Of a DNA stretch of 22,335 nt, positions 21,454-22,335 are shown piece by piece. The position numbers were made by a program, and so were the translations under genes. The DNA is from Candidatus Altarchaeota archaeon (GTDB taxonomy: Archaea; Altiarchaeota; Altiarchaeia; IMC4; SCGC-AAA252-I15), in assembly GCA_026394745.1 (NCBI GenBank), contig JAPKXP010000116.1:1-22335 (forward strand), given 5' to 3'. A model generated the notes under the pieces. The model had not been told where the DNA came from. It worked only from the letters and a program-made list of their open reading frames with translations, and searched no databases. Each line of letters starts with the position of its first letter. Position 1 is the first letter of the stretch.

Positions 21454-22335
21454 ATGAATACGTCTAACCTGATTCTTAATTACGGCAGATGCTCCTGGGG
21501 CAGGTGCTTTTTCTGCGGGTACGGGAGGATTATCGGCGAAGCGCCGACTGCGGAGAAACTGAAGAAGACTTTTGCGGAGTTTTTCGGAAGGATTGACGAG
21601 GGCTGCGACTCTGTAAAGGTCTTCGGTTCAGGAAGCTTCCTCGATGAAAAGCAGGTGTCTGCGGAGGCAAGGAAGTGCTTCATAGAGGAATGCAAGAGGC
21701 GTAACATCAAAAAGGTCACTATAGAGTCGAGGCCTGAACACATAACAAAAGAAAAGCTTGAAGAGTTCAATGGAATAGACTTGAACGTTGCCATCGGCCT
21801 TGAAGTAGCTGACAATGAAGTCTTAAGGAGGATAAGCAAGGGGTTCACTGTCGAGGACTACGACAAGGCGGCAGACGTTGTGAAATCGTGCGGATTCAAA
21901 GTCAGGACCTACCTGCTGGTGAATCCACCTTACGCAGCGGACGCGAAGGGAATCATGCGCAAGTCCGTGGAGCACGCTCTACGGAAGTCGGACAGCATCG
22001 TCCTAATCAACCTGCTGCCGCACGGCAACACGCCGCTCGTGAAGAAGTGGCTTGACGGGGAGTGGAATTACTTAAGCAAGAGGGAATTCAGGGAGCTAGT
22101 CGGGGAATACGAAGGCAACGCCAAGATCGAGTTTGACGAGGAGACGTTCAAGTTCACTCCAATGTTCCCTGAAAAAAAGAGGCTCATAGGAGTCGGGGAG
22201 GAATACCTGACGCACCCGTACTTCGATGTCTGGCAGGACTACATCAACAGGTGGTACACGCCGCCGAGGAAAAAAGTCCTTCTTTTCCTGCCTTGCTCGT
22301 TCAAGAAACCGTACTCCGAGTCGGAGACGCACCGC
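21454..22335 (+). CDS. Radical SAM RaSEA-type archaeosine enzyme apparently fused to an ArcS catalytic domain, 3' partial
   Basis: The frame is open from the ATG at 21454 to the window end (294 codons). Residues 1 to about 265 form an Elp3-like radical SAM protein of the RaSEA kind. It has cluster cysteines C13, C18 and C21 (RCSWGRCFFCGYG), the ESRPEHITKEKLEEF block (about 92-106), AIGLEVADNEVLRRISKGF and KVRTYLLVNPPY. Residues 280-293 then match the ArcS signature PC-X3-KPY-X2-S-X2-H exactly (PCSFKKPYSESETH). ArcS attaches lysine to preQ0 at tRNA position 15, and RaSEA cleaves that adduct to archaeosine. Finding both in one frame implies a fusion of consecutive steps. The rest, possibly including a PUA domain, lies beyond the window. 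Confidence 0.82.
   Translation, partial: MNTSNLILNYGRCSWGRCFFCGYGRIIGEAPTAEKLKKTFAEFFGRIDEGCDSVKVFGSGSFLDEKQVSAEARKCFIEECKRRNIKKVTIESRPEHITKEKLEEFNGIDLNVAIGLEVADNEVLRRISKGFTVEDYDKAADVVKSCGFKVRTYLLVNPPYAADAKGIMRKSVEHALRKSDSIVLINLLPHGNTPLVKKWLDGEWNYLSKREFRELVGEYEGNAKIEFDEETFKFTPMFPEKKRLIGVGEEYLTHPYFDVWQDYINRWYTPPRKKVLLFLPCSFKKPYSESETHR

Overview
The window reads as archaeal chromosome. It holds eL31, aIF6, an archaeal-type NMN adenylyltransferase, a RibL-type FAD synthetase, HerA, a Hef helicase-nuclease, a Trm5-like gene and archaeosine-synthesis enzymes. Many start codons have a TATA-like box about 25-30 nt upstream, as expected for leaderless archaeal transcripts; a few have GGTG/GGAGG Shine-Dalgarno sites instead. 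Tight gene packing, secreted proteins with Thr-rich stalks and a C-terminal membrane anchor, and a Cys motif with an SDDDC core suggest a euryarchaeal or DPANN (Micrarchaeota/Diapherotrites-like) lineage. That placement is an inference and is not firm. No tRNA, rRNA, CRISPR array or intact transposon was seen.

Left third (1-5684). A class IV aminotransferase, cut by the window edge, runs into a dense palindromic element. Next is a minus-strand operon encoding an ECF vitamin transporter: EcfT, a fused double-ATPase EcfA, an S component, and a Cys-rich membrane-anchored surface protein. Divergent from it is a second surface protein with a DUF4430-like domain (transcobalamin C-domain-like) on a Thr-rich stalk. 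Together these look like a surface-capture plus ECF uptake system, possibly for a corrinoid.

Middle (5686-15040). A small membrane protein and purD diverge from a shared promoter region, and purD is followed by a small basic protein. A membrane-spanning winged-helix regulator lies upstream of a two-gene secreted-protein/lipoprotein operon whose promoter carries 10-bp-phased direct repeats. A 59-aa 4-oxalocrotonate tautomerase diverges from an archaeal tRNA methylthiotransferase. A minus-strand operon then encodes ribL, a VanZ-like protein and a broken trm5 that lacks the S-adenosylmethionine-binding core. After a structured intergenic region come an uncharacterised protein, rpl31e and eif6, with nadM converging on them.

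Right third (15077-22335). HerA overlaps a monofunctional chorismate mutase, which overlaps prephenate dehydratase; the last two are the branch from chorismate to phenylpyruvate. A second run encodes Hef, then a protein with a winged-helix-like domain at each end of a long coiled coil, then a radical SAM protein of the RaSEA type. The RaSEA-type protein continues in the same frame into the ArcS signature motif before the window ends. That apparent fusion of two consecutive archaeosine-synthesis enzymes is the most notable observation here.
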